Assembly: GCF_007991635.1 (NCBI RefSeq)
Contig: NZ_BJYS01000005.1
Location: 124,001-188,000 of the forward strand
Direction of reading: 5' to 3'
Origin: Adhaeribacter aerolatus
GTDB taxonomy: Bacteria > Bacteroidota > Bacteroidia > Cytophagales > Hymenobacteraceae
DNA: 64,000 nt
How positions within the stretch are numbered: the first letter of the stretch is position 1; every line of letters starts with the position of its first letter. A program made the position numbers and the translations under genes. The notes beneath the pieces are model-generated. The model was not told the origin of the DNA and did not search any database. It saw only the letters and a list, made by a program, of their open reading frames with translations. This document shows, piece after piece, positions 17,441-24,748 of this stretch.

Positions 17441-18616
17441 TTATTTATTATCTATTAACCCCCTACCCGATTTACGGATAGTCCCGTTTTCGGTTAATTC
17501 CTGGGCCAGCTTATCTAATACGCCGTTAATAAACTGCTTGCTTTTGGGCGTACTGTAAAGCTTCGATATTTCTATATACTCATTTATGGTTACTTTTACG
17601 GGAATGCTCCGGAAAATATGCATTTCGCAAAGCGCCATCTTCAGAATAATTTTATCGATTAAGGCTATCCGCTCCACATCCCAGTTCTGAATGTGGCTCA
17701 TAATCAGTTCTTCGTAGCGGGTATCGTCTTCCAGGGTTTTGTGATACAGTTCTTCAAAAAAAGCCCGGTCGTCTTCCCAGTTCGACGAAAGATCCAGCAG
17801 CATCAGGTTTTCGTCGCTTTCTTCGTCGAGGAGCTTTATGGTTTTATTTACCAGATTCTTTACAATTACCCGGTTTTCTTCCCAGTTCATATCCCGCTCT
17901 TCAAACAAAGATTGTAAGTTTTTATCTTTAAAAATAATGTTTTTAAAAATATGTTTAACGAGCTGGTGGTCCTCTTCGTAGGTATGTGCGCCACCCGAAA
18001 TATAGGTTAAAAAGGCCTCATCTTTGCGCAATACGGTTTTATACAGCTGCCGGATAACATCTAAATCCGCATCGGCCCACTTAATATTCCGCCGCACAAT
18101 ATAATCCTGGTACGATTTATTCGCCAGTAGTTTTTGCAGTACTTTGTTGCGTAAAAATGGCTCGGCGCTTTTCTCGGTGGTTTCGGTATAGCGTTTGGCC
18201 GTGCGCTGCTGCTCTTCCCCAATTAGCCTTACAAAAACATCCATTATCTGCAGGGTATTCAGGTAATGGTCGTAGATTTTCTCTACGGCCTGCAGCATTT
18301 GGGTGCCAAAATATTTAAAATCTTTTTTTAGCTGGTTCTGATAAAAAACAATGGCCTGGTTAACGGCCGTTTTTATTTCGGGGTCTGTTTCGTCGTGGTC
18401 GAGGCGGCGGGTTCCGTACCACTCTTTAAATGAGATGGCGGCTATTTCTTTCTGGCCCTGCAATTTATTGCGGTCCTGCGGCTCCATCGAATTTAAATCA
18501 GGCGCAAAGCGCTCTTCTATGCGGTCGAGGGCCATCAGGTAGTCCGAACCTTCGGCCTGCTGGTAGGCGTAAATGGCTTGCATGGCCTTTATTCGTAATG
18601 TTCTGCGGTTAAGCAT
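17441..18616 (-). CDS. nusB: Transcription antitermination factor NusB (long Bacteroidota form)
   Basis: 391 residues, more than twice the length of the Escherichia coli protein, as is usual in Bacteroidota. The first ~20 residues (MLNRRTLRIKAMQAIYAYQQ) are the start of the NusB fold. The C-terminal ~130 residues carry the rest, including NWDVERIALIDKIILKMALCE, 'PVKVTINEYIEISKLYSTPKS' split over the last helices, and FINGVLDKLAQEL. The middle is an extended helical insertion. NusB binds boxA RNA with S10 in rRNA antitermination. The gene is the first in the minus-strand run. A possible promoter is listed at 18821-18851. Confidence 0.95.
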   Translation of the reverse strand: MLNRRTLRIKAMQAIYAYQQAEGSDYLMALDRIEERFAPDLNSMEPQDRNKLQGQKEIAAISFKEWYGTRRLDHDETDPEIKTAVNQAIVFYQNQLKKDFKYFGTQMLQAVEKIYDHYLNTLQIMDVFVRLIGEEQQRTAKRYTETTEKSAEPFLRNKVLQKLLANKSYQDYIVRRNIKWADADLDVIRQLYKTVLRKDEAFLTYISGGAHTYEEDHQLVKHIFKNIIFKDKNLQSLFEERDMNWEENRVIVKNLVNKTIKLLDEESDENLMLLDLSSNWEDDRAFFEELYHKTLEDDTRYEELIMSHIQNWDVERIALIDKIILKMALCEMHIFRSIPVKVTINEYIEISKLYSTPKSKQFINGVLDKLAQELTENGTIRKSGRGLIDNK

Positions 18617-18755
18617 AAGCGATATGTGTAAGAACGTGTAATACTTTTAAGCGTACAGCAATTGGGGAATAAGGGTCAGCCAGTTTTAGTCTACCTGCCA
18701 TCCACGCAACCTGCCGTAATTTATTTATCTAAAAACTGTTACTAACCCAAACACC

Positions 18756-18783
18756 TTGTTTTCGGCGGCGGCTGTTATCTTTG
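18756..18783 (+). promoter_or_regulatory. Promoter for the ABC exporter gene at 18897
   Basis: TTG (18756-18758), 17-base spacer, TATCTTTG (18776-18783). This is a full match to the Bacteroidota housekeeping promoter TTG-N17-23-TAnnTTTG. Transcription would start near 18790, giving a leader of about 107 bases. Confidence 0.6.
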
Positions 18784-18820
18784 CGAGAATGTTTAAACGC
18801 AAGGCCACTAAATTGGGGTG

Positions 18821-18851
18821 CAAAATTACTGCTTTATTTTGAATAGCCCAA
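18821..18851 (-). promoter_or_regulatory. Possible promoter for nusB
   Basis: On the minus strand, TTG (18851-18849), 20-base spacer, TAATTTTG (18828-18821). It points to nusB, whose start is about 200 bases further. It lies downstream of the divergent plus-strand promoter at 18756-18783, so the two transcripts would overlap head to head. Confidence 0.4.
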
Positions 18852-18896
18852 TGCCGATTATTTACGTTTAACCGTTTTCTACTAAAACCCGCATTT

Positions 18897-20681
18897 GTGA
18901 AGTCTTTAAGCTATTTAAATAAATATTTATATAAGTACCGGTACCGGTTTTTGCTGGGCGTTTTGTTTGTAGTACTATCTAATATTTTCGCCATTATTCC
19001 GGCCCAGATAGTGCGGCACGCTTTCGATTTGGTAAAAGAAGGCATAACCCTGCACAACCTGTACTCCGGCCTAGACAAGCAACAGGATATTTACGATGTA
19101 TTTGCACGCAACGTAAGCCTCTACGCCGGTATTATTTTGGTAATGGCGCTCCTGAAAGGGGTTTTTACGTTTTACATGCGCCAGACCATTATTGTGATGT
19201 CCCGGTTAATAGAGAACGACCTTAAAAACGAGATTTACCACCATTACCAAACCCTGCCGCTGAGCTTTTACCGGAAAAACCGCACCGGCGATTTAATGGC
19301 CCGCATTTCGGAAGATGTGAGCCGGGTACGTATGTATTTAGGGCCGGCTATTATGTACGGCATTAACTTAATATCCTTGTTTTTGCTGGTGGTACCGTAT
19401 ATGTTTTCGGTTAATCCGCGCCTGACCCTTTATACCTTGTTGCCACTGCCTATTTTATCGGTGAGTATTTATTACGTTAACAGCATTATCGAGCGCAAGT
19501 CCGACGAAATTCAGAAAAGCCTTTCGGGCATTACTACGTTTGTGCAGGAAGCTTTTTCGGGCATCCGGGTTATTAAATCGTTTGTGCGCGAAGACGATTC
19601 GCACCAGAACTTTACCTTAGCCAGCAACCACTACAAAGATAAATCGCTGGAGCTAAACTTTGTAAATGCGCTTTTCTTTCCTCTTATTTTATTTCTGATT
19701 GGCATGAGCACCATTATTACGGTGTACATTGGCGGCAAAGAAGTAATAAACGGCAGCATTACCGCCGGCAATATTGCCGAGTTTTTGATTTACGTAAACA
19801 TGCTTACCTGGCCGGTAACCGCCCTCGGCTGGACCACCAGTCTGGTACAACGGGCGGCCGCCTCCCAGGAACGCATTAACGAGTTTTTACACACCAAAAC
19901 CGACATTGTTTCGCGGGCAAATATTAAAAAGGAACTCACCGGCGATGTAATTTTCCAGGATGTTAATTTTATTTACCCCGATACCAAAATTCACGCGCTG
20001 AAGAATCTGAGTTTTAAGATTAAGCATGGCGAGGCTTTGGCAGTAATTGGCAACACCGGTTCGGGCAAAAGCACCATTGCCAACCTGCTTTGCCGCCTTT
20101 ACGATGCCTCCAGCGGCGCTATCACCATCGACGGCACAGATATTCGCGATTTCGATATACCCACCTTGCGCAGCCAGATTGGTTATGTACCGCAGGATGT
20201 GTTTTTGTTTTCTGATACCATCCGGAACAATATTGGCTTTGGCATGGATGAACTCAGCGAAGAAAAAATGGTGCAGGCTGCCAAAGACGCTGACGTATAC
20301 GAAAATATTATGCGTTTCCCAGAGAAGTTTGAGACGAAATTGGGCGAACGGGGCATTACCCTATCCGGCGGGCAAAAGCAACGGGTTTCTATTGCCCGCG
20401 CCTTGGTTAAGGAACCGCGCATTTTAATTCTCGACGATTCGCTCTCGGCGGTAGATACCAAAACCGAAAATGCCATTCTGAATAATCTGCAGCGCATTAT
20501 GGATAACCGGACCACCATTATTATTTCGCACCGGGTATCATCGGCCAAACTTGCCGATCATATTCTGGTGCTCGACGATGGTGAAGTGGTGCAGCATGGT
20601 ACCCACGCCGATTTGCTGGCCCAGGAAGGCCTGTACAAAGCCCTCTACGAAAAACAATTACAAACAGAAGATATTGAGTAG
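18897..20681 (+). CDS. ABC exporter, fused permease and ATPase (MsbA/MdlB type)
   Basis: 594 residues with a GTG start at 18897; the sequence KSLSYLNKYLYKYRYRFLLG then leads directly into the first membrane helix. Six transmembrane helices cover about residues 18-320. The nucleotide-binding domain has Walker A GNTGSGKST, Q-loop IGYVPQDVFLF, signature LSGGQKQR, Walker B ILILDDS and the switch His in IISHR. The residue after Walker B is Asp-Ser instead of the usual catalytic Glu-Ala (DDSLSAVD). This variant, common in one half of heterodimeric exporters, may lower ATPase activity. The substrate is unknown. It has a good promoter and a ~107-base leader. Confidence 0.93.
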   Translation: MKSLSYLNKYLYKYRYRFLLGVLFVVLSNIFAIIPAQIVRHAFDLVKEGITLHNLYSGLDKQQDIYDVFARNVSLYAGIILVMALLKGVFTFYMRQTIIVMSRLIENDLKNEIYHHYQTLPLSFYRKNRTGDLMARISEDVSRVRMYLGPAIMYGINLISLFLLVVPYMFSVNPRLTLYTLLPLPILSVSIYYVNSIIERKSDEIQKSLSGITTFVQEAFSGIRVIKSFVREDDSHQNFTLASNHYKDKSLELNFVNALFFPLILFLIGMSTIITVYIGGKEVINGSITAGNIAEFLIYVNMLTWPVTALGWTTSLVQRAAASQERINEFLHTKTDIVSRANIKKELTGDVIFQDVNFIYPDTKIHALKNLSFKIKHGEALAVIGNTGSGKSTIANLLCRLYDASSGAITIDGTDIRDFDIPTLRSQIGYVPQDVFLFSDTIRNNIGFGMDELSEEKMVQAAKDADVYENIMRFPEKFETKLGERGITLSGGQKQRVSIARALVKEPRILILDDSLSAVDTKTENAILNNLQRIMDNRTTIIISHRVSSAKLADHILVLDDGEVVQHGTHADLLAQEGLYKALYEKQLQTEDIE

Positions 20682-20740
20682 CCAGTACCGGCCAGGCAGC
20701 AGAATTGAATATTAATAAAGAGATTTTGACAATGGGCTTT

Positions 20741-20768
20741 TTGGATTATTAAATTTTAATTAGTTTTG
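20741..20768 (+). promoter_or_regulatory. Promoter of tRNA-Pro
   Basis: TTG (20741-20743), 17-base spacer and TAGTTTTG (20761-20768), a match to the TAnnTTTG consensus. The start point would fall a few bases before the mature tRNA 5' end at 20778. Confidence 0.6.
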
Positions 20769-20777
20769 TAGCACGCT

Positions 20778-20851
20778 CGGGATGTAGCGTAGCCCGGTAT
20801 CGCGCCAGCATGGGGTGCTGGAGGTCGTCGGTTCAAATCCGGCCATCCCGA
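20778..20851 (+). tRNA. tRNA-Pro (anticodon GGG)
   Basis: 74 bases. The acceptor stem CGGGATG pairs fully with CATCCCG. The anticodon stem CCAGC/GCTGG encloses ATGGGGT, giving anticodon GGG. The T arm is GTCGG-TTCAAAT-CCGGC. The discriminator is A. The 3' CCA is not encoded (ACAG follows). Confidence 0.96.
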
Positions 20852-20854
20852 CAG

Positions 20855-20890
20855 AAAAAAGGCCTTTGAACACTGTTTAGAGGCCTTTTT
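20855..20890 (+). terminator. Terminator after tRNA-Pro
   Basis: AAAAAAGGCCT (20855-20865) and AGGCCTTTTT (20881-20890) form a stem with a 15-base loop. The second arm supplies the T run. It starts four bases after the tRNA. Confidence 0.85.
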
Positions 20891-21277
20891 GCTTTATATA
20901 AGCATACTTTTTTGCTTTAGCGGATTATTTTTCCCGTTTGTTCTTCCGGCTGCAAAACCCTGATCCACAAACAGTTGCTTTTCTATACTCTGCAACCCAG
21001 ACTTATACCACCTAAAATCCTTCTCACTCCTTTTGGGATATTCACCTCTTTTATTTTATTTATAAAAATTTGCAGTACCAAAATAAACCCAACGAAACGC
21101 TAAAGTTCGGGCAGGTTTAACCAAAAAGTACTCACAGGCTGAGCCTGCGAAGTTACCAGCAAACAAAAGAATGCGTTTTACTAAACTTAATTCTGCGGTG
21201 CAATAGAGGCCCTGTAATGCAAAATAAATCCGGTGGGCAGCAAGCATCTCAATATTTAAGGTTACATTCAGAAAAAT
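20891..21277. other. Non-coding interval after tRNA-Pro
   Basis: 387 bases with no credible gene. A hydrophobic minus-strand frame (21056-21346) runs through it but overlaps the better-supported plus-strand gene at 21278 and has no recognisable family. No duplicated tRNA 3' end was found that would mark an integration site. Confidence 0.5.
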
Positions 21278-21535
21278 ATGGTAAAAGACAATAAGCATGG
21301 CGTGCAAGCTAGTGTAAAGCCAGAAGAAGAAGACCTGGAACTTCATAACTTTAAACTACTGCCTTACTACGAACAATTAGACTGCCTGCTGGAGAACGGC
21401 ACTTACCTGGGTACGCGCTATTTTGAAGCCTATAAAATAAATACATACCACTTGCCTGCTTTTTTTGCTGAGGTTTGGTACGATAATAAATCGAATGAAG
21501 TAGCAGGTATCAGAGCTTTTACGAGCAGAGAATAG
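21278..21535 (+). CDS. Small conserved-looking hypothetical protein
   Basis: 85 residues, rich in acidic and aromatic residues. The body reads 'FKLLPYYEQLDCLLENGTYL', then 'GTRYFEAYKINTYHLPAFF', 'AEVWYDNKSNEVAGIRAFTS' and a terminal RE. It looks like a compact alpha-beta protein with a coherent composition, unlike a random frame, and resembles small hypothetical proteins in Hymenobacteraceae as far as can be recalled. No signal peptide, membrane segment or catalytic motif. The stop follows soon after the last strand, so a C-terminal truncation cannot be excluded. Function unknown. Confidence 0.6.
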   Translation: MVKDNKHGVQASVKPEEEDLELHNFKLLPYYEQLDCLLENGTYLGTRYFEAYKINTYHLPAFFAEVWYDNKSNEVAGIRAFTSRE

Positions 21536-22088
21536 CTAATTGTGGTCGATCGTTGTTAACCGCAACAAGCGCCTACCAGTAGATTTTAACGGCATTCTGC
21601 CCTTATACCCTTACGTACCTACCTTAATCAACCGGCACACGCGCTATTTCGGGCAGCCGCTGAATATAGCTCCGAAAATATCCCTCCCCCAATTACCTGC
21701 AAGCCTTTATGGCGCGGGCGTAAAAGCGCTTAAATATTTCTTTTTGTTTATAAAGCTGCATTTAAATCTGCCCTTTACCCGAAGATGGGCTTTAAATAAA
21801 TATTCTGTTATTCCATGGCCTCATTCCTGCTACAGCTAAATCCTTAACGTTTTGCCGGCTTGTTTTTCGCTGCTTTCTACCTGAGCGATTCCACTTTTTG
21901 AACTCTGTTTTAAGATTTTCCACTTTGTAGAAGCCTTTTTCCAGAATTTGGAAGTACCGGTTTTAACCCAATATTTTATATATAATTTTTTATATATTAA
22001 TAGCACTATATTACATATTTTATATAAACTTATAATATATAATGCTTTTGGTATATATATTGCCTTACTCCTGGCAAATGCATTCGTT
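21536..22088. other. Gene-poor interval in the accessory region
   Basis: 553 bases. A 99-codon frame at 21540-21839 starts only with TTG and has biased, non-protein-like composition. The section 21940-22080 is very AT-rich with repeated TATATAA-like runs and probably holds the promoter of the small membrane protein at 22089. Nothing else is supported. Confidence 0.4.
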
Positions 22089-22298
22089 ATGAAAATGGTA
22101 GCAGCTCTGGGATATTACATTGTATTTATATTATTGTTGGTTACCATAAGCTTGTGGGAATTGCACGAACTATGGATTAAAAGGAACAAAGCTGACAAGC
22201 GTAAAGTCCAGCAAAAAAGACGATTTCTCTGGCAGAAATATAGACAAAAAAGTGCCTCTGTAAATAATTACCCGGTCCCGAATCATAACCAGTATTAG
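22089..22298 (+). CDS. Possible small single-pass membrane protein
   Basis: 69 residues from the ATG at 22089. The frame can be extended upstream to a TTG at 21948, but that part translates AT-rich repeats. A hydrophobic helix at about 5-25 (AALGYYIVFILLLVTISLW) is followed by a strongly basic tail (WIKRNKADKRKVQQKRRFLW). It looks like a type II or N-in membrane-anchored peptide with a cytoplasmic basic tail. No known family. It lies 32 bases before the HigA-like fragment on the same strand. Confidence 0.4.
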   Translation: MKMVAALGYYIVFILLLVTISLWELHELWIKRNKADKRKVQQKRRFLWQKYRQKSASVNNYPVPNHNQY

Positions 22299-22330
22299 TA
22301 AAGTTTTTTCAGCCTTATTTTTAAAACCTT

Positions 22331-22522
22331 ATGAAACCGAACACCATCAAAAACAACCGCGATTACGATGCCATTGCCAAACGCCTAGAAGAATTGGTAG
22401 ATGCCGAACCCCGGACGCTCGGCGCATTAGAATTAAAAGAGCATATTTATGCTATAATTGCCTACGAACAAAAGCAAGTAAAGAGAGGAGGCACACCAAA
22501 ATCTCGGAACACAGGCTTGTAA
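22331..22522 (+). CDS. Truncated HigA-antitoxin-like N-terminal fragment
   Basis: 63 residues. The pattern 'IKNNRDYDAIAKRLEELVDA' followed by EPRTLGALELKEHIYAIIAYEQK matches the helical N-terminal segment of HigA-type antitoxins, where the equivalent 'DY..A...IE.L.DA.PGT.....EL..L..L...YE' precedes the helix-turn-helix. Here the helix-turn-helix is absent. The protein ends with a short basic tail and TAA at 22520-22522. No HigB toxin gene is next to it. It could be a degraded antitoxin or a small stand-alone protein. The ATG start and good codon composition argue that it is translated. Confidence 0.5.
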   Translation: MKPNTIKNNRDYDAIAKRLEELVDAEPRTLGALELKEHIYAIIAYEQKQVKRGGTPKSRNTGL

Positions 22523-23258
22523 CAACCCAATCGGCAAAGCACTAATATCCAAACCGGCTAATGCTTGCTTACAGGTAAACATACTTTTGTAGAAGAGATA
22601 AATCATTTTAACATGAATATTAGTTAACGGGCTAGCGTGGCGAACGATTAAGAATGTTTATTGCAATTTAATTGCCTACCTGCTTGCCGGATAATTACCG
22701 GCATGGACTTAAAAATTAATTGTTTTACAGTTTAATTGTAAGATGCCTCTAGTACAAACAAACCAGCGCAAGCCGCCGAAACTTAATTTTACAAGACTTA
22801 TAGCAAGTGCATGGGAATTCCTGTGCCTCTGCGGCTTCTTTAAATTAACAAGTTACTGGCGAAAATACCCCGCAAAGGTAACCAGCGCCTAGGATTCTAT
22901 GATGCAGTTTATTTTGTTTTATCTAAATGAATAATTAGCGAAGTAGCAATTCTCCGTTTTTAATAATAACAGGACAAAACCAGCAAAGTAAAATTACGCG
23001 ACCATAGGTTAATTTGAATAAAATGCTGCATTATAAAACATTAATAAAAGCAGTACCCTTAACTTAAAGTAACTTATAATAAAAATTTTCAATAGTGCAA
23101 TACATTCCTTGAAATAATACCAGTTCAAAATAAACTTGGTGCCGTATAAATTTTCGGTCGGTAACCTACTACTCTAATCGGTTATGTGCGGCTATGTTCA
23201 ATTGTCAGGCTTTACAAAATCAGGTTTGGCTATTCTTTTACCTTAAAAGTATATTCTC
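22523..23258. other. Long gene-poor interval in the accessory region
   Basis: 736 bases, AT-rich. The best frame is a 49-codon ORF at 22743-22892, cysteine- and lysine-rich without a recognisable pattern. No tRNA, repeat or insertion-sequence terminus is seen. The low coding density suggests decayed or laterally acquired DNA. Confidence 0.4.
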
Positions 23259-23429
23259 ATGAAAAAAGGAATAAGATTACCTTCAGAATTAAGTTACAGC
23301 AACCGGTTAAAAAACGACTTAACACCCCGCATTATATATAATAAAGAAGTAAAAGCCAGCGATACTAACCGGTTTTATGCCTATATTATTATCCCGGACT
23401 TCGGCCTTTATTCTTTCTCCGAAAATTAA
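23259..23429 (+). CDS. Orphan 56-residue protein
   Basis: ATG at 23259, TAA at 23427-23429. The product begins MKKGIRLPSELSYSNRLKN, is basic in the first half, and ends with a hydrophobic-aromatic stretch (FYAYIIIPDFGLYSFSEN). A convincing intrinsic terminator follows 55 bases after the stop, which supports a real transcription unit. The match to any family is unknown. The spacing and compact layout suggest a small regulatory or toxin-like protein, but this is only inference. Confidence 0.4.
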   Translation: MKKGIRLPSELSYSNRLKNDLTPRIIYNKEVKASDTNRFYAYIIIPDFGLYSFSEN

Positions 23430-23484
23430 TTTTAGCTGCTGCCGGTTCTCCGTTTAACAGTTTATAATTATTTAATCTTTGTGT

Positions 23485-23513
23485 AGCCTGGTTATTGCCG
23501 GGCTTTTCTGTTT
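23485..23513 (+). terminator. Intrinsic terminator after the 56-residue ORF
   Basis: AGCCTGG (23485-23491) pairs with CCGGGCT (23498-23504, one G-T pair) around TTATTG, followed by TTTCTGTTT. Confidence 0.65.
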
Positions 23514-23696
23514 ATACCCGTACAGCAAATAACCCGAATTTAATTCGACCGGTTAAACTACTTGGCTACCTGCGCACGTATAATAAGGGCAAGGTTATAG
23601 CCGGATTAGTTTTTGTAATAGTTAAGAGAATATAATATGGTGATTTCCTGCTTAAAAAATAACTCCGGTATAATTAAACAGTTTTAGAAAAAACAG

Positions 23697-24098
23697 ATGG
23701 CGGCAAATTTAGAACAGATAGGAACCCGGCTTCGCTTTTTTATGAAAATTAAAGGCATGGATATTTTTGCCTTGGGCGAATTTACCAACACCTCTGCCAT
23801 TTTAATTTCGAATATTATTGCCGGCAAGAATTATTGCATGGATGATTTATTGTCGGTACTTAACAATATACCCGAACTAAACCCGCATTGGGTTATTTAT
23901 GGTGAAGGCAATATTTTTAAATCGGAAACGACACCAGCCGACACCGATACTGCTACCATGCAAAAAAACCGGCTTAAGCACCTGCAGGAAATGCAGCAAT
24001 TGCTGGAAACGCTGGATGCCATTGAAAAATCAAAGGAAAACAAGTCGCAGATTGATAACCTGAAAGCCCGAATTACCGAGTTGACGCGTAAACTTTAG
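23697..24098 (+). CDS. XRE/CI-like helix-turn-helix regulator
   Basis: 133 residues. The first ~70 residues form a Cro/CI-type helix-turn-helix: 'IGTRLRFFMKIKGMDIFALG', 'EFTNTSAILISNIIAGKNYC', then DDLLSVLNNIPELNPHWVIYGEG. The NPxWVIYGEG ending is characteristic of Bacteroidota phage-type and XRE repressors. The C-terminal ~55 residues are a charged coiled coil (EMQQLLETLDAIEKSKENKS), probably for dimerisation. It is a DNA-binding regulator that could be a remnant of a mobile element, since it lies among orphan genes. No partner toxin or integrase is next to it. A strong terminator follows. Confidence 0.85.
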   Translation: MAANLEQIGTRLRFFMKIKGMDIFALGEFTNTSAILISNIIAGKNYCMDDLLSVLNNIPELNPHWVIYGEGNIFKSETTPADTDTATMQKNRLKHLQEMQQLLETLDAIEKSKENKSQIDNLKARITELTRKL

Positions 24099-24187
24099 CC
24101 ATATAACTGACCATAAATGCTTACGTCAGGTGGCCCACTCATATCAACTTGCCTGAACCAGTATTATAAACCTGCCTTATAAAACCA

Positions 24188-24227
24188 AAAGCCGGTCCGT
24201 TTAATCTAAGTTAAACGGGCCGGCTTT
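24188..24227. terminator. Strong bidirectional terminator
   Basis: AAAGCCGGTCCGTTTAA (24188-24204) pairs with TTAAACGGGCCGGCTTT (24211-24227) with one mismatch-type pair in the middle and a 6-base loop. T-rich sequence lies on both sides. It ends the XRE regulator transcript on the plus strand and would end any minus-strand transcript coming from the small ORFs at 24231-24569. Confidence 0.85.
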
Positions 24228-24230
24228 GTT

Positions 24231-24305
24231 TTATAATAAATCAGCCAGGCGGGCAAAATCCTTGGGCGGCCTCTTTATTACGGGCTCTTCAGGAGAGAGA
24301 GCCAT
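24231..24305 (-). CDS. Very small ORF (24 residues) before the terminator
   Basis: ATG at 24305-24303, TAA at 24233-24231. The product, MALSPEEPVIKRPPKDFARL followed by ADLL, is acidic then proline-rich and basic. It has no recognisable family. It follows the 51-residue ORF on the same strand and ends only four bases before the strong bidirectional terminator. That position is the main reason for listing it. Confidence 0.25.
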   Translation of the reverse strand: MALSPEEPVIKRPPKDFARLADLL

Positions 24306-24413
24306 TTTAGTTGATTAAATCTTTTATTCTAACCACATAAAATTTAAATGGCTAAAAAGGTGTTTTTTAAGATTCCTGTTAGTGTAAGTGTAATAAATAA
24401 GCTAAATTTTTAA

Positions 24414-24569
24414 TTAAGAAACCTGGTACTGTACTGACCCGCTACTGGATGAAGAATTTTTTGACTTAGATCCAGTGTAACCTCCCTGACTGGCAGGCAC
24501 TTTTACTTCTTCTTTTCTCTGCTTCTTTTCTGCTACAATATAGCTTAAGAAATTACCTTTTGTTTTCAT
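24414..24569 (-). CDS. Small 51-residue ORF with serine-rich tail
   Basis: ATG at 24569-24567, TAA at 24416-24414. The N-terminal half is basic and helical (MKTKGNFLSYIVAEKKQRKE). The C-terminal half is Gly/Ser/Lys/Gln-rich (QGGYTGSKSKNSSSSSGSV). The split into a helical 'leader' and a Ser/Gly-rich 'core' resembles a RiPP precursor, but no modification enzyme, peptidase or exporter gene lies beside it. It is transcribed in the same direction as the LuxR-type regulator upstream (24749-25384), with a 179-base AT-rich gap that could hold its promoter. Function unknown. Confidence 0.4.
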   Translation of the reverse strand: MKTKGNFLSYIVAEKKQRKEEVKVPASQGGYTGSKSKNSSSSSGSVQYQVS

Positions 24570-24748
24570 ACGCGTTTAAAGTTTATGTGTGTTAGATACA
24601 ATTTATTTAGTTCGGCTTTAATTATTTTATTAATTTTTATAAATATTACGAAATAAAGTTACAAGCTTTTGTGCATAATGTCAACTACATATTTGGGTAG
24701 GTTAAATTAAATTTTTTCTAATTTATTTTCTATAAAATTTCGATAGGT

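Noticed and set aside
21056-21346. 96-codon hydrophobic minus-strand ORF
   Set aside because: It overlaps the start of the 21278 gene and looks like the translation of AT-rich DNA, with no family pattern.
21540-21839. 99-codon plus-strand ORF
   Set aside because: TTG start only, no recognisable pattern, and it directly follows a stop of a better-supported gene.
22743-22892. 49-codon ORF beginning MPLVQTNQRKPPKLNF
   Set aside because: No terminator, promoter or homology pattern. It may be chance in a long spacer.
24414-24569. Naming the 51-residue ORF a RiPP precursor
   Set aside because: The leader/core look is suggestive only. No maturation enzyme or exporter gene is adjacent, so it is listed as unknown.
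20778-24748. Attachment-site duplication of the tRNA-Pro 3' end
   Set aside because: No second copy of the tRNA tail was found by eye, so no att site is claimed.
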